This document shows positions 33,733 through 44,102 of a stretch of 64,000 nt of DNA, piece by piece. The position numbers and the translations under genes were made by a program. Source of the DNA: Clonostachys chloroleuca (taxonomy: Eukaryota > Ascomycota > Sordariomycetes > Hypocreales > Bionectriaceae); assembly GCA_037952775.1 (NCBI GenBank), contig JBANAY010000001.1, positions 1,116,001-1,180,000 of the forward strand, in the 5' to 3' direction. The notes under the pieces are model-generated. The model searched no databases. It saw only the letters and a program-made list of their open reading frames with translations, and was not told the DNA's origin. The first letter of the stretch is position 1. Each line of letters starts with the position of its first letter.

Positions 33733-35185
33733 CTAGGTCACGCGGTGATCGAGTTAGAGACGTCTGGTCACTGCAAGGATGCTTCATTTGGACCACGAAC
33801 AGGAGCTAAGGAGCTAAGAAGCCTGGCCGAGACCCTCCTGCAAGCGGCCATGATTCTTCTCCAGCAGGCCGGACTGCGCGATGAATCCAGAAGGGGAGCG
33901 AAGGTACGAGTTGGTATCACGAACAGCGAAGCCCTTGTACCCACTCCGGTCTCGCAGAGGGGGAAAAGCCGAGGCAATTGCTACCAGATACGGTCGCAAT
34001 GCCGTAGACTGGCTGTTGCTGCACCTCTGCCGCACTGGCCCCTGTTGATTTGATCGACTGATGATCAAAGCCAACTTTGGCTCAAGTAATGACGAATCAG
34101 ACCAGCCACACTGAGCCACACCAACCCGCGACAAGCCACATATGATTGATTGTTGACCCAGGACTGTCCTAGATTGAAGAAATACAAATGATTTATTGGA
34201 GGATAATCCCAGAATCATGAGAATTCGAAACGGCTAGGCATTGGTGTAATACGATTTTATGAATATTATTGATGCCGTTTCATGGCTCTGTTCAAGCATA
34301 GTGACACCTTGATCCATCGCGGCCTCGATCCTGTTCACGACCTTGTTTCCGAGCCTGAGATCCACAACTGGTCTGAATATGTACGTCGCTATCTATAATG
34401 AAAGAGATAAGATTGCTTATTGGCGCTCCACGGAATGGCATCCCGATCGAACTATGGATAAGCCCTCTTTGTTGTGTGCTATGGCTTGCCTTCCGACGAG
34501 CAGTATCAGAGTTGATAACAATGGCCCGATTGCTATCATCTAGTTTGAAATTTGCAGGGCCCTCATCCTGAAAGAGGGAACTCCGAAGAATGATAATGAT
34601 TGCGCAGTTTTGAAACTCTCGAGTCTGCCTTGTCTGATGTCCTCAGCCAAAAACCGGCTTAGCCATCCAAGCTGCACTGCCCAATTGCACGCTCGGCGCG
34701 CATGTAATCATTTTTCTATAGCTTTCAGAAATTACATTACCATTTTGTAATGTAGCCATTCATTTTGACAATAGAATCGTCCCTGCATAATCTATTTTTA
34801 TTGTTTAACAAGTCTAAGCTCTGAGCGTTGGACGAGAACTCTCTGAGTATCCTGAATAGCTGAGTACTGCTTTTCGATTGGCCTGTTGATTATCCAGATG
34901 ATGTGAATTGAATAGAATTATATACAGATACGTATAAACTAAATCCTCGGGTTTCGCCAGGTCCCAAGCTAAATTCAGACGAGAAATGTGAGAGACACCA
35001 TACGATGAGAGGAAAATCGCGAACATCAGGTGCAACATGTCAGAGGTCAAGAGACATCTGTAGATCGTAGCATTATTCATTGCATTAAGATGTCGAGTCT
35101 GGCATCTTCCATTGCTGTTTTACTTTGTACTCGAAGTCTCATCAGTAGTAAATCGTGGCATGCTAGCCAGAATATAAACTATCCA
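33733..35185. other. Intergenic, no gene seen
   Basis: Contains the unresolved 5' region of the beta-subunit gene (an upstream exon may lie between 33733 and about 34200) and AT-rich sequence near 34.7-35.0 kb. No separate gene is supported. Confidence 0.5.
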
Positions 35186-37970
35186 CTATGAAACTTGCAG
35201 AGTAAAAGAGGCAGATTGACCAGATACAGGGACTTGCCAACCCCCACGGCTCTCCGAAAGGCCCGTCGCAGCCCAAGTCTGCGCTCCCGTCGACTCAACC
35301 CAGACCACCACATTGTCCGCGTGAGGCGCGCCCCCTGCTGTCCAACCGTAAACGAGACAGCTCCGCCCTCGGTATAGCTAAATTTCTCGATTGTGCCCGC
35401 ATCAATATTCACAAGCAGCTTCAGTGGTCCGATGAAAACCCTCTTCCTCACGGCATCACGCGGCTCAACCACCACCGAGCCATCGTCTCCCTTGCTGAGG
35501 ATACCCCCATAAGCTACGAGCCCGAAGTTCTCATCATCAGCGACGTAGGTTCCTGAGCCGAGAGCCATACCGAGGAATCCCGGGCCATAGTCGCCCGTGA
35601 TCCCATCCCACTTCAGGGTGTTTGGCCACGAGTGGAAGGCGGCGCTGGGGAATCCGTCCTGGTTGATGTTGGTCAGGGGGCCGGTCGATCCTCCGTATCC
35701 TACACGGAGGAGGTAGCTGTCGGACGGATCGTCGCGGTATGCCGCGAGGAGGACCTGTGAGTTGAGGCCCGAGCCGTAGTGATGGATCTGGCGCTCGATT
35801 CGCCCAAGCTTTCCGCCGTAGCTATTTCATAGTTAGCCCTTGGTCCCCATCTTGCTTGGTACGCAGCTGTCTTACATAAAGTCCCAGTATCGCCGGGCGT
35901 TGCCGTTCCATCCCCAGTGAGCAATGGCGGGCATGAAGCCAAGGACACTGTTGATAGTCTTGGTGACGGAATCCGTGAAACCGAAATATCTAATAGATGA
36001 ACAGTTAGCTTGGCGTTTCTCCTATACTCATGCCCTTCTGTCACTCACTTGGTCCAATAGTAAACACCCTCTTGGCCAGTCGAGTCCCATGCCATCTCGC
36101 TGCCGTACGGAATCTCCTGCGAATGCCAAAGCGTCGCGCGCACCTTCATCGCCGCCTCAACTGCATTCGCCTGAGATGTCTGTCCCTCACGCTTTAGATC
36201 GGCCAGAATCTCTGCAAAGACGGTCTCGCCCATCAACCCGACATCGTTATACCAGATATCACTCTTCGCCATGCGAATAATCGTCCCCTGCGCATGCTCG
36301 AGATACCACTCCCAATCCTTGCTCACAATATTTGGGTATGCACGCGCAACACGGTAAAGAGACCAGTACGCCGCAGCGACGTGCACGTAGTTGTACGCGC
36401 GGTCGATGTAGCTCGCCGACTGCTTGTTCCAGGACATCCAGGTGCCCCAGTTGATGCTCGAGTCATACGGGTAGTTTGGCATGGCCGCCTTGTCGTAGTA
36501 GAAGATGGCCTTCTTGACCGAGTAGTCGCTCGACTGGACGCCGCCCCAGATGACGGAGCCGACAAAGTCCTCGAGCTTGGAGACCTCCTCGGCGTCGGGT
36601 TGGAGGGCCTGCTTGACGAGCGCGGCGACGTAGGCCCCCGTGCCGCCCTCGTCGCTGAGGCCGGCGACCCAGGCTCGCATGTCCTGCTCGACGATGGCGC
36701 GCTTCTCGTAGTCGTACGTCATGACGGAGGGGGCGCGCTTGAAGGGGTCTGAGGTCTTGTTGAAGTAGGCCTTGGTGGTCAGGAAGTTGCCGAGGTCTGC
36801 AAGGACGTCGGTGGTGGGTTTGGTGATGAAGTAGTGGACGGTCTGGGTCTTGCCGTCCTCGTACTTGATTGTGACGCGGGCACGGCCCCAGGCTGAGGAG
36901 GATGCAGTCAGGGTATACTTCTTGTCGCCAGCCGAGGCGATCGCAAAGGCGCCGTTTGGAGAGGCGGTGATGGACGACACTGCCGACTCGCTCTTGAGCA
37001 GGAGCTGGGCAGGCAGATCACGCGGGACGATAAATCCAGGCACGCCGACCGCGACAGGTGTCCCGGTCTTGGTGACGGCATTGTCAATGTCACGTACCTC
37101 CTCCGCGATGGAGAAGCGCACGCCAAACTTGGCCTCCTCGCCAGCCTTGAGCGTCTTTGAGGTGGCCGGGTTCCAGGGCTCCAGACCCTTCCACTCATTG
37201 TCCGCATATGCCTTGGTCAAGACCTGCCACTCGTAGAACCCTTCGAACGTCTGGCTGCCGTAGTTGGTTTCCGAGTAAGATGTCTCGGCGAGGTTTCGGT
37301 AACCCTCCAAGGGCGAGCCGCTCAAAGGGGTAACGACGAGCGACTTGCCCGTCCCCCGGATTGGATTGACTCTGATATATCCCGCATCCAGACCAACGTA
37401 CGGGTCAGATAGTGAGCACAGCTTCTGCATGTCGGTTGCAAGTCGGTTGGTGAAGATGCTGTTGAACTCGGCGGGGAATCCGAGACTGCCAATCTCGACG
37501 GCCTTGGTCCCCGTATTCTTGACGGTAAATTGCAGGGCGACATCCTCAGATACCTTGCGCCACTCTCGGGTGATTGCAAGAGGACCTGTAGGAAGCGTGT
37601 TGGTCAGGCTGGAGGATGCCAGAACATCTCCGCTTGCGCCATTAGCCGTCACCACCTTGCGGGAAGTGGAAGAGTCGGCACTGGTCCAGGTACTGCTGCC
37701 CTCCTGACGGTATCTGAAGGTAACATCTCCCCAGTGATACTGACCATTGCGTGCTCGAACCTTGAGCAGGTCAGAGGGCAGAAAGTCAAAGGAGTCGCCT
37801 GCGGGCTTTAGGGACGCAAGGATCTGGGCGTCTTTGACGAGGCTAAACTCGAAGTTGGAGGTCGTGAAGTTGAGGTATCCGTTTGCCAGACCAAGGTTAT
37901 CTTGAGCGCAAGCAGTGCCTACGAGGGCGAAGAGGAGGGCTAGGCCCTTGAACATCTTTTGGGATGACAT
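35186..37970 (-). CDS. Secreted DUF5695-type (six-hairpin glycosidase-like) protein
   Basis: A secreted protein of about 890 residues, apparently a glycoside-hydrolase-like enzyme of plant or microbial polysaccharide breakdown. The start chosen is the ATG at 37970 (MSSQKMFKGLALLF), giving a signal peptide that ends ACA before QDN. An N-terminal beta-rich domain is followed by a helical toroid-like region (AYNYVHVAAAYWSLYRVARA, WHSQEIPYGSEMAWDSTGQE, GFMPAIAHWGWNGNARRYWD) and a C-terminal beta-sandwich. Introns are 35990-36048 and 35822-35875. Near the C-terminus the frame breaks at a C5 run on the plus strand (35331-35335). One more base gives a natural ending through WVESTGAQTWAATGLSE to LQVS and a stop at 35186, whereas the uncorrected frame ends at 35179 with an Arg/Leu-rich tail. 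Family assignment is from memory; catalytic residues are not known to me. Confidence 0.7.
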
Positions 37971-38540
37971 GAGTTGAGTGTCTCCCCTGGGTTGTGCTGA
38001 AATCGCGGGGCTCTCAAACACGTCGTATCAGACGAACCCTGCCCTTTTTATACGCACCCAGGCCAAATGGTAACTCATCGTATCATCAATTCAATTAGGA
38101 CTCTCCCGCCCAAGACACCCCGGAAAATATCCATCGCGAGTCGTCGCCCGTTTGGCCATCATTTTCCATTTCAGCCGGCGACATAGAGGGTCTTTGCCCA
38201 ATACGGGAGCTCACACGGCCGTCGACAAAGCCTATTCGCACGCTTCAAGCCATTTCCACCGTGAGTATGGGGCCGCGCATGATTGTTATCGTATTTCATC
38301 ATCGACTCGGCCAGTGCCTGGACTCCGGGCATCCGATGTAACCAAAGACCCCTCTCCCGGGGTCCCATCCGTTCTTTGAGAATCGCTCGGGAACAGCCTC
38401 CGAGCCCGGGCTCGATTGGAGCGAAATTTGGAGGTTTTACCTCATGAGGGTGTAGCAGAGGCGGCCTGCCTATTCGAGCAGGGGGAAGAAACGCGCCATT
38501 CAGACATTGCCAGATACAGGTGTATCAGGAGCCTGGGGGT

Positions 38541-38547
38541 TTTAGCC
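38541..38547 (-). promoter_or_regulatory. XlnR-type site GGCTAAA in the divergent DUF5695/GH43 promoter
   Basis: GGCTAAA on the minus strand is the consensus of the xylanase/cellulase activator XlnR/Xyr1. It lies about 210 bp upstream of the GH43 start and 570 bp from the DUF5695 start. A GCGGGG (CreA-type) sequence lies near 38008. Short motifs occur by chance, so weight rests on the neighbouring gene functions. Confidence 0.4.
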
Positions 38548-38755
38548 GCTTCAGATGTCTCAGTTAGGAGTTCGTTTACGATGTGAGCCCCATGCCGTTC
38601 TTACCTGTTTTGAATTAGAGGCGATCAAGCAGTTAGTGGGGATAAAATGGACAACGACCCCGTGGAGAGAGTGAAACCGCAGCTCGAGGTTACCTTCAGA
38701 AACCATTCATTCTTCAAACTAGTTGGATTGTCTTCTTTTCAGTCACTTGGCCACA

Positions 38756-40290
38756 ATGGTCAAATTCAGCTTGCCGTCAGTGGTGGCACTTCTTGCTGCA
38801 CCGTTCCTGGTGAATGGTCTCGACTTCACCTCTCCCGGGAACCCCATTCTAGGAGATGGCTCTATCTACTCAGCCGATCCAGCTCCCTTTGTCGTTGGCA
38901 ATGAGGTTTACATTCTGTCTGGCCGCGATGAGGCTAGTTCCGGCACAAATGATTTCGTGATGAACAAATGGCAGATCTTCCAAGCGACCAGCCCCAGCCC
39001 AGCAGGAGGCTCTTGGAAACTACACGAGGACGTGGCCCGGCCAGAGGGTTTGTTTTCATGGGCTACATCTGGAGGTGCATATGCCAGCCAGATTGTACAA
39101 GGCGCCGATGGCAAGTTCTACCTCTACGCCTGCGCTCAGCAGAGAAACGGCGCCTCAGACCCCTTCTCCATCGGAGTGGCAGTCTCTGATAGCCCTACTG
39201 GCCCCTTCAAAGATGCCCATCCCTCCGGTCCCATCATCTCGCAAACTGTTCCATCACCGGGCAACTCCATCCACAACATTGATCCTACCATCCTCGTCGA
39301 CGGCGGGCGAGTGTTCCTCTACTGGGGTTCCTTCGGCAATCTATATGGCTATGAGCTGGCCTCTGACATGACCACGGTTCTCGCCAACACCAAGGTCGTC
39401 GTCACAAGTCTCACAGGCTACTTCGAAGCTCCATGGCTCATGAAGCGAGGCAGCACCTACTACATGCTCTACGCCGCCAACAACGCAGGAACAACCTCTG
39501 CGTGCACGCCAACCAGCTACCACGCCTGCATCGCCTACGGGACGGCCTCCAGCCCCCTCGGACCATGGACATTCCGCGGCGTCATCCTCGGCGTCGTCTC
39601 CTCCACCACCTCCCACCCGGGCGTCTACACCATCGGCAGCCAGTCCTACCTCGTCTACCACACCGCCGACGCCGTCAACGGCGGCCACTTCCGCCGCAGC
39701 GTCGCCTTCGACCTCCTCACCTTCGACGACTCCAAGTCGCCCCCGACCATCAACAAGGTCATCCAGACCAAGCGTTCCTCCCTCACCGCCCCTCGCCCGC
39801 CCAACCGCAACATCGCGCCCCTCGCCTCGTCCGCCGAGTCCGCCAACGGCACCCCCATCCAGTACTGGATCAAATCTCTCAACGACGAGCGCCTCCTGCA
39901 GAACCCCTTACCCCCGGACTACTGGTGCTCCTGGGCGGGGACATCCTCCCCCAAAACCAACACGCTCACCTACACCTGGGACAAGGACATGCAGCTCAAC
40001 GGCGTCGCCATCTCCTTCTTCACCGACCAGCCCGCGGGGTCCAACGTGGGCGTGCCCCCTCCCGCGTCATGGGTCGCCCAGTACCAGAACGCGGCGGGCT
40101 CCTGGGTCGACGTGAGCGTCACCAGCTCGGGGGTTACCCGACCGCACCGACGCTGACGCCGCCGGAGGTGAGGTTCCAGACCGTGACGACGAGGAAGTTT
40201 AGGGTTGTGCTTCAGGGATCGGGGGGACCGAGTCAGTACGGTGCTGTGGGGATTCATGAGTGGTTTGCGTATAGCCCTACTGCGGTTTGA
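38756..40290 (+). CDS. Secreted GH43 glycoside hydrolase with C-terminal accessory domain
   Basis: A secreted five-bladed beta-propeller enzyme, of the arabinan/xylan-active GH43 type, acting on plant hemicellulose side chains or arabinan. The start is the ATG at 38756 (MVKFSLPSVVALLAAPFLV), with a signal peptide ending near VNG. Catalytic features are present: SADPAPFVV (base Asp), HNIDPTILVDG (pKa-modulating Asp) and GYFEAPWLMK (acid Glu). The C-terminal 160 residues form a separate beta-domain (YWCSWAGTSSPKTNTLTYTW, later GIHEWFAYSP). The frame breaks at a G5 run (40129-40133): the first frame stops at 40156 after TRPHRR, but with one more G the protein continues YPTAPTLTPPEVRFQTVTTR and ends at 40290, total about 511 residues. 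Exact substrate is uncertain. Confidence 0.85.
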
Positions 40291-40437
40291 GATTTGGGGA
40301 TTGTATGTATTTAGTTTGTAGGCAGTTGAATGACATATGTGTGTTTCTTCCGCGATTTATTTACAGTGAACTATTGAAAGTGTCTGAAATATATACACTG
40401 TATGTAATAAGAGGGAAATTGCTTCTACAACGCCAGC

Positions 40438-42198
40438 TCATGGACTGAGGACATATTCGGCCACGTTGCCCTCCACACGCGGGTAGAACTCGAAGGTAAA
40501 AGTCACCGGCTTGGCAAGAGAAATCACTTTATCAATCGCCGCCGACTTGATAATCACATTGCCGCCTTCGAAGCTCCATTGCCCCTCCCAAGTCTATAAT
40601 AGCAATTAGCATTTCCGAGAGCAGTAATGAGAATAAATGGGAGAACTTACACCACGGGCTTGTTGCAGTGGTCCCAAGTACTGAGTCCAGTCATCGACGA
40701 GGTACGTGCCATCTTCGGCCAGCATCTTGACAGTCGCAAGGCGCTCCAGGCCCTTCCACTCCACTGGGATACTGAGGTCCGAGCCGGCCACCGCTTTGCT
40801 GCTGGTCGAGCCCAGGACTGGGACGTCCCATTGGACGAGTGTGACGGTCGACGACGCGCCGGCAGAGAAATGGAGCGTGAAGGTTTCCTTGACACCAGCC
40901 GCGGACGACGCGTCGATGTACGAAGAGATGATGCTGGACTTGAAGGTGATGGATGCCGATCCCGCCGTATAATCACTTGCGGCGAGCTCTTTCCCGTCGG
41001 CAGTGGTGATGGCCACGAGCGTGTTCCCGTTGAGGATGAACGGCAGCTCCTGGTCACCGACCGCCTCGCCAGCACGGTGGAAGAGGAATGCGGAGGTGGA
41101 CTGCTCAGTAGCTGACCCGTCGACCGTGCTATCAGCAAGAGAGTTGGAAACCCCGGCGGTAGAGCTGTTGATGATGCTCACGACTGTGGGATCGCGGAAC
41201 TCGCCCGTCTCACGATTAAGGTGGTCAAGACCGTTGTCCCATACCGCCACGGTGGCGCCAATCTTGGTCGCCGCGCTCACAAAGTGGTCGTACCACTTCC
41301 ACCTCGCCGCGCTCTCCGTGCTGCGCGGGGTGGCATCAAACTCGCCCACGTAGATAGGCACGCCGCTGAAGTTGCCGCTGACGAGGCCCAGCTCACCATC
41401 CATGGTCGCCTTGTCAGCATCCGAGCCCCAGATGGTCTTCCCCCACGCAGAAAAAGCGAAATCATATGGGCTGTAGTAGTGGATCTGCAGCGCCCAGGGA
41501 TTCTTGACCTCGGCGGGCGGCTTGAACCACTGAGACGTCTTGGTGGCGTCGTTGTTCCCCCCAGCGAGGGTCACGACGCGCTGCGTGTTCCAGTCGCCCG
41601 TCTGGGCAATGGCCTCGAGGAAGACACGGTTGAGCTCGTTGACTTGCGCGCCGTCCTCGGCCGTCGCCGCGGGGGGCTCGTTGATGCTCTCGAAGGCGAC
41701 GGTGGACGGCTTGCAGGCCAGCTTCGTCCCGATCTGCGTCCACAGGGCGCGGAGCTTGGCCTGGATGGCCGAGATGTCGGCGCCGGACTTGCTCACGTCG
41801 GCCCACTCCCACGAGTCGTGGTGGACGTTAGTCACGACGAGCAGGTCCCGTTCGAGGGCAAAGTCGATCACGTCGGACACGCGCTGCAACCAGGCCGCGT
41901 CGACTTGATAATCGGGCGCCTCGCTCGCGAAGTGGTGGGTGTAGGTCACGGGGATGCGGACGCTGTTGAAGCCGGCGGCCTTGACATGGTCAAATGTCGC
42001 TGCAACGACCTTGGGATTGTTCCAAGACCCCTCGTCGGGGATGGCGTCGAGGGTGTTGCCAAGATTCCAGGCTGGGTTCGCGGCCTTGAGGAAGTCGGCG
42101 GCCGAGAGAGCGTTGAAGGTGCCATTGCATTGGGCTGATGTCCTGCATGCCCCCAATGCACAAACAAGGGCACCCGCGGTGCTGACTCGAAGCTTCAT
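40438..42198 (-). CDS. Secreted GH5 endoglucanase-like enzyme with Ig-like and CBM46-like modules
   Basis: A secreted beta-glucanase of 567 residues in two exons (40651-42198 and 40438-40593, intron 57 bp). A signal peptide (MKLRVSTAGALVCALGACRT) precedes the catalytic barrel. NPAWNLGNTLDAIPDEGSW and GFNSVRIPVTYTHHF mark family GH5; the acid/base is in FESINEP and the nucleophile in VYVGEFDA. After the barrel come an Ig/X2-like module (around NGNTLVAITTADGKELAASD) and a final beta-domain ending TFEFYPRVEGNVAEYVLSP. This GH5, X2, CBM46 order is best known from bacterial GH5_4 enzymes active on beta-glucan and xyloglucan. It converges tail to tail with the GH43 gene, 147 bp apart. Confidence 0.88.
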
Positions 42199-43652
42199 GG
42201 CTGCTAAGAATGGGATTCGTCTGGTTGCATGAGGCGTGTACCGTTCACCACGTTGCCTCGCGTATGAGAAATGGTTTATATGGTAAGACCGGAGACTCCT
42301 GAGGAGCCGCCCCGAAATGACGCCAGGAAAACTGCATCATCTCAAACACCTGGCTTGGCGATCGTGAACAGGCGATGAGGACGCTTATTGATGGACGGAA
42401 AGACTCTTGTCTCCAAGGGGACCGGAGGGCGTTCCACCGCTGCAATGGCATGTTTAGCCTAACAAGAAACCAGCGCAAAGGAGAGCACGCTGGTCGGATT
42501 TTTCACTTGGCTGATGAAACAAGAAAGGATTTGCAGCCTCGTGTTTTGGATTGGCCCCAGCAGAAAGCAACAACCTCCGAATTACCCAAAGGAGAGTGAG
42601 TGACATCGAGGAGGTCATTTCTGTTTGAAGCGATGAGGTGGTCGTTTAGCAGCGCTGGTCTGGGTTTCGCCTTTCAGCCAAGAACCACTTATGCTATGCA
42701 CGCCTGGATGATCCAGAAGGTCATTTGAACTGCCGCATGAATATGTTTCCTTTCCCGAGGTGATGATCTGCTCTGTTTTCGGTCCATCACATCACCCGCC
42801 GGCTTTTAGTCGAAGGTGTAGGGTAGGACAGATCTGGTGAAGCGTGCATGAACAACTTCAGCTTTGGCTGCCGCCGCTGCTGCACACTTCCATGGACGGG
42901 CCGTTCATAGCCACAGAAACAAACATCAGGCACTATCGGATATTAATCAATGCCTTGGTTCCCGGCTTGGCATACGGCATGATTCTGCGGGCAGCATGAA
43001 TGTGGAAATGAAGGCTCCACCTGGAGCGTCTCGTCTTTGGGAGGAAGCAGCAGCACCGCCACACTTCTGCCACAACCGCCAGAACGCCACAGACAGTCTT
43101 TCTCTCCTTCTCTCTCCCTCTCGAGCCTCTCGAGCCTCTCGTGCCCGTCAACTGATGAAGTATCAATGAGATGCGCGCGTCCAGGCCGCATTCGACGACT
43201 GCCATCTTGTCAAGATACATTTCTATCGCGTTTAAGACGCACTCAGCTCGGGCAACCCGACGTCCTGCGCGATGTTCCCCAAAGCTGAGTGTCTGTTGCA
43301 TTAGGCCTGCAGGCTGCAGGTCGCGTCCGCCACCACCTCCGTCATCATGCTCACAGATTGGACATGCGCCAATCACCAACAGAGATCCGACTGAGGCGCG
43401 CAGGGTAGGATTTGAGGCATGCGCATAATGCTTTTAATGCAGTCGCGTAGATCAAGTGGCGATGTCAAGATCATTGGCTATCAAGTTCCCGTAATCCTGA
43501 CGTGAATACGAAGTCTGGACGACTTCTATATAACTGTTAGAGACGGCATCTTCTGGCCGCGATTTCCAGTCCAAGCAGGCAAGAAGAAATCAAACTCAGA
43601 ATACAATAATCATCTGCCACTTCTAGGCCCCCCAAAGGCTCAAGCAATCACA
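42199..43652. other. Intergenic: upstream regions of GH5 and the small secreted protein
   Basis: 1.45 kb without a gene. Its left part is the GH5 promoter; its right part, with a TATATAAC element near 43528, is the promoter of the small secreted protein. A CTCGAGCCTCTCGAGCCTCTCG simple repeat lies near 43120. Confidence 0.55.
42453..42459 (-). promoter_or_regulatory. XlnR-type site GGCTAAA upstream of GH5
   Basis: GGCTAAA on the minus strand, in the sense orientation of the GH5 gene and about 255 bp upstream of its start codon. It matches the site found in front of the GH43 gene and supports joint induction of the cluster. Confidence 0.45.
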
Positions 43653-44102
43653 ATGTATTTCACCAAGACCCTCCTCTCCCTCCTCCCTGCCTCCCTCGTC
43701 CTCGCGAGCCCAACACCTCGCTCCGCCGACTCCAAGTCCATGAGGTCCGACGAGCCTGAATGGATCATCGAGTCTCTTAAGCGCGCTTGCAACGACGCCG
43801 ATACTCAGTGCGACTGGTCTTTCCGCGTCAACACCCAGGACGCCGCCACCACCACAGACTGTGCCTTCTCCGTCCAGGGCAGCCCGGCCTCCCACACTAA
43901 CGGACCGCTCGTCCAGTGCGGCGTCTTTTCCGTCCAATCTGGGTACAATGATCAGGTTGGAGACCCGTTCTCCGCCTTGTCCATTTCCTACGACGCCCGG
44001 AACCTCATCATCTTCCCTTCGTACTCTGAGGCGCAGCTCGCAGGTGGCCAGGTCGTCTCGCCTGATCAGCGCTACTCTCCGATTAATATTGGTATCCCTT
44101 AA
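43653..44102 (+). CDS. Small secreted cysteine-containing protein
   Basis: A 149-residue, single-exon secreted protein. The signal peptide MYFTKTLLSLLPASLVLASP is followed by a short pro-like stretch ending in a monobasic site and then a mature domain of about 110 residues with four cysteines (ACNDADTQCDW, TTTDCAF, VQCGVF), enough for two disulfides. The WIIESLKRACN...CDWSF arrangement recurs in small secreted proteins of filamentous ascomycetes whose functions are unknown. It stands alone between gene-poor stretches, which is common for secreted effector-like or antimicrobial proteins, but no activity can be assigned. Confidence 0.75.
   Translation: MYFTKTLLSLLPASLVLASPTPRSADSKSMRSDEPEWIIESLKRACNDADTQCDWSFRVNTQDAATTTDCAFSVQGSPASHTNGPLVQCGVFSVQSGYNDQVGDPFSALSISYDARNLIIFPSYSEAQLAGGQVVSPDQRYSPINIGIP

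Noticed and set aside
41221..42138. 305-codon plus-strand frame opposite the GH5 gene
   Set aside because: Antisense shadow; the minus strand carries an unambiguous GH5 with catalytic motifs.
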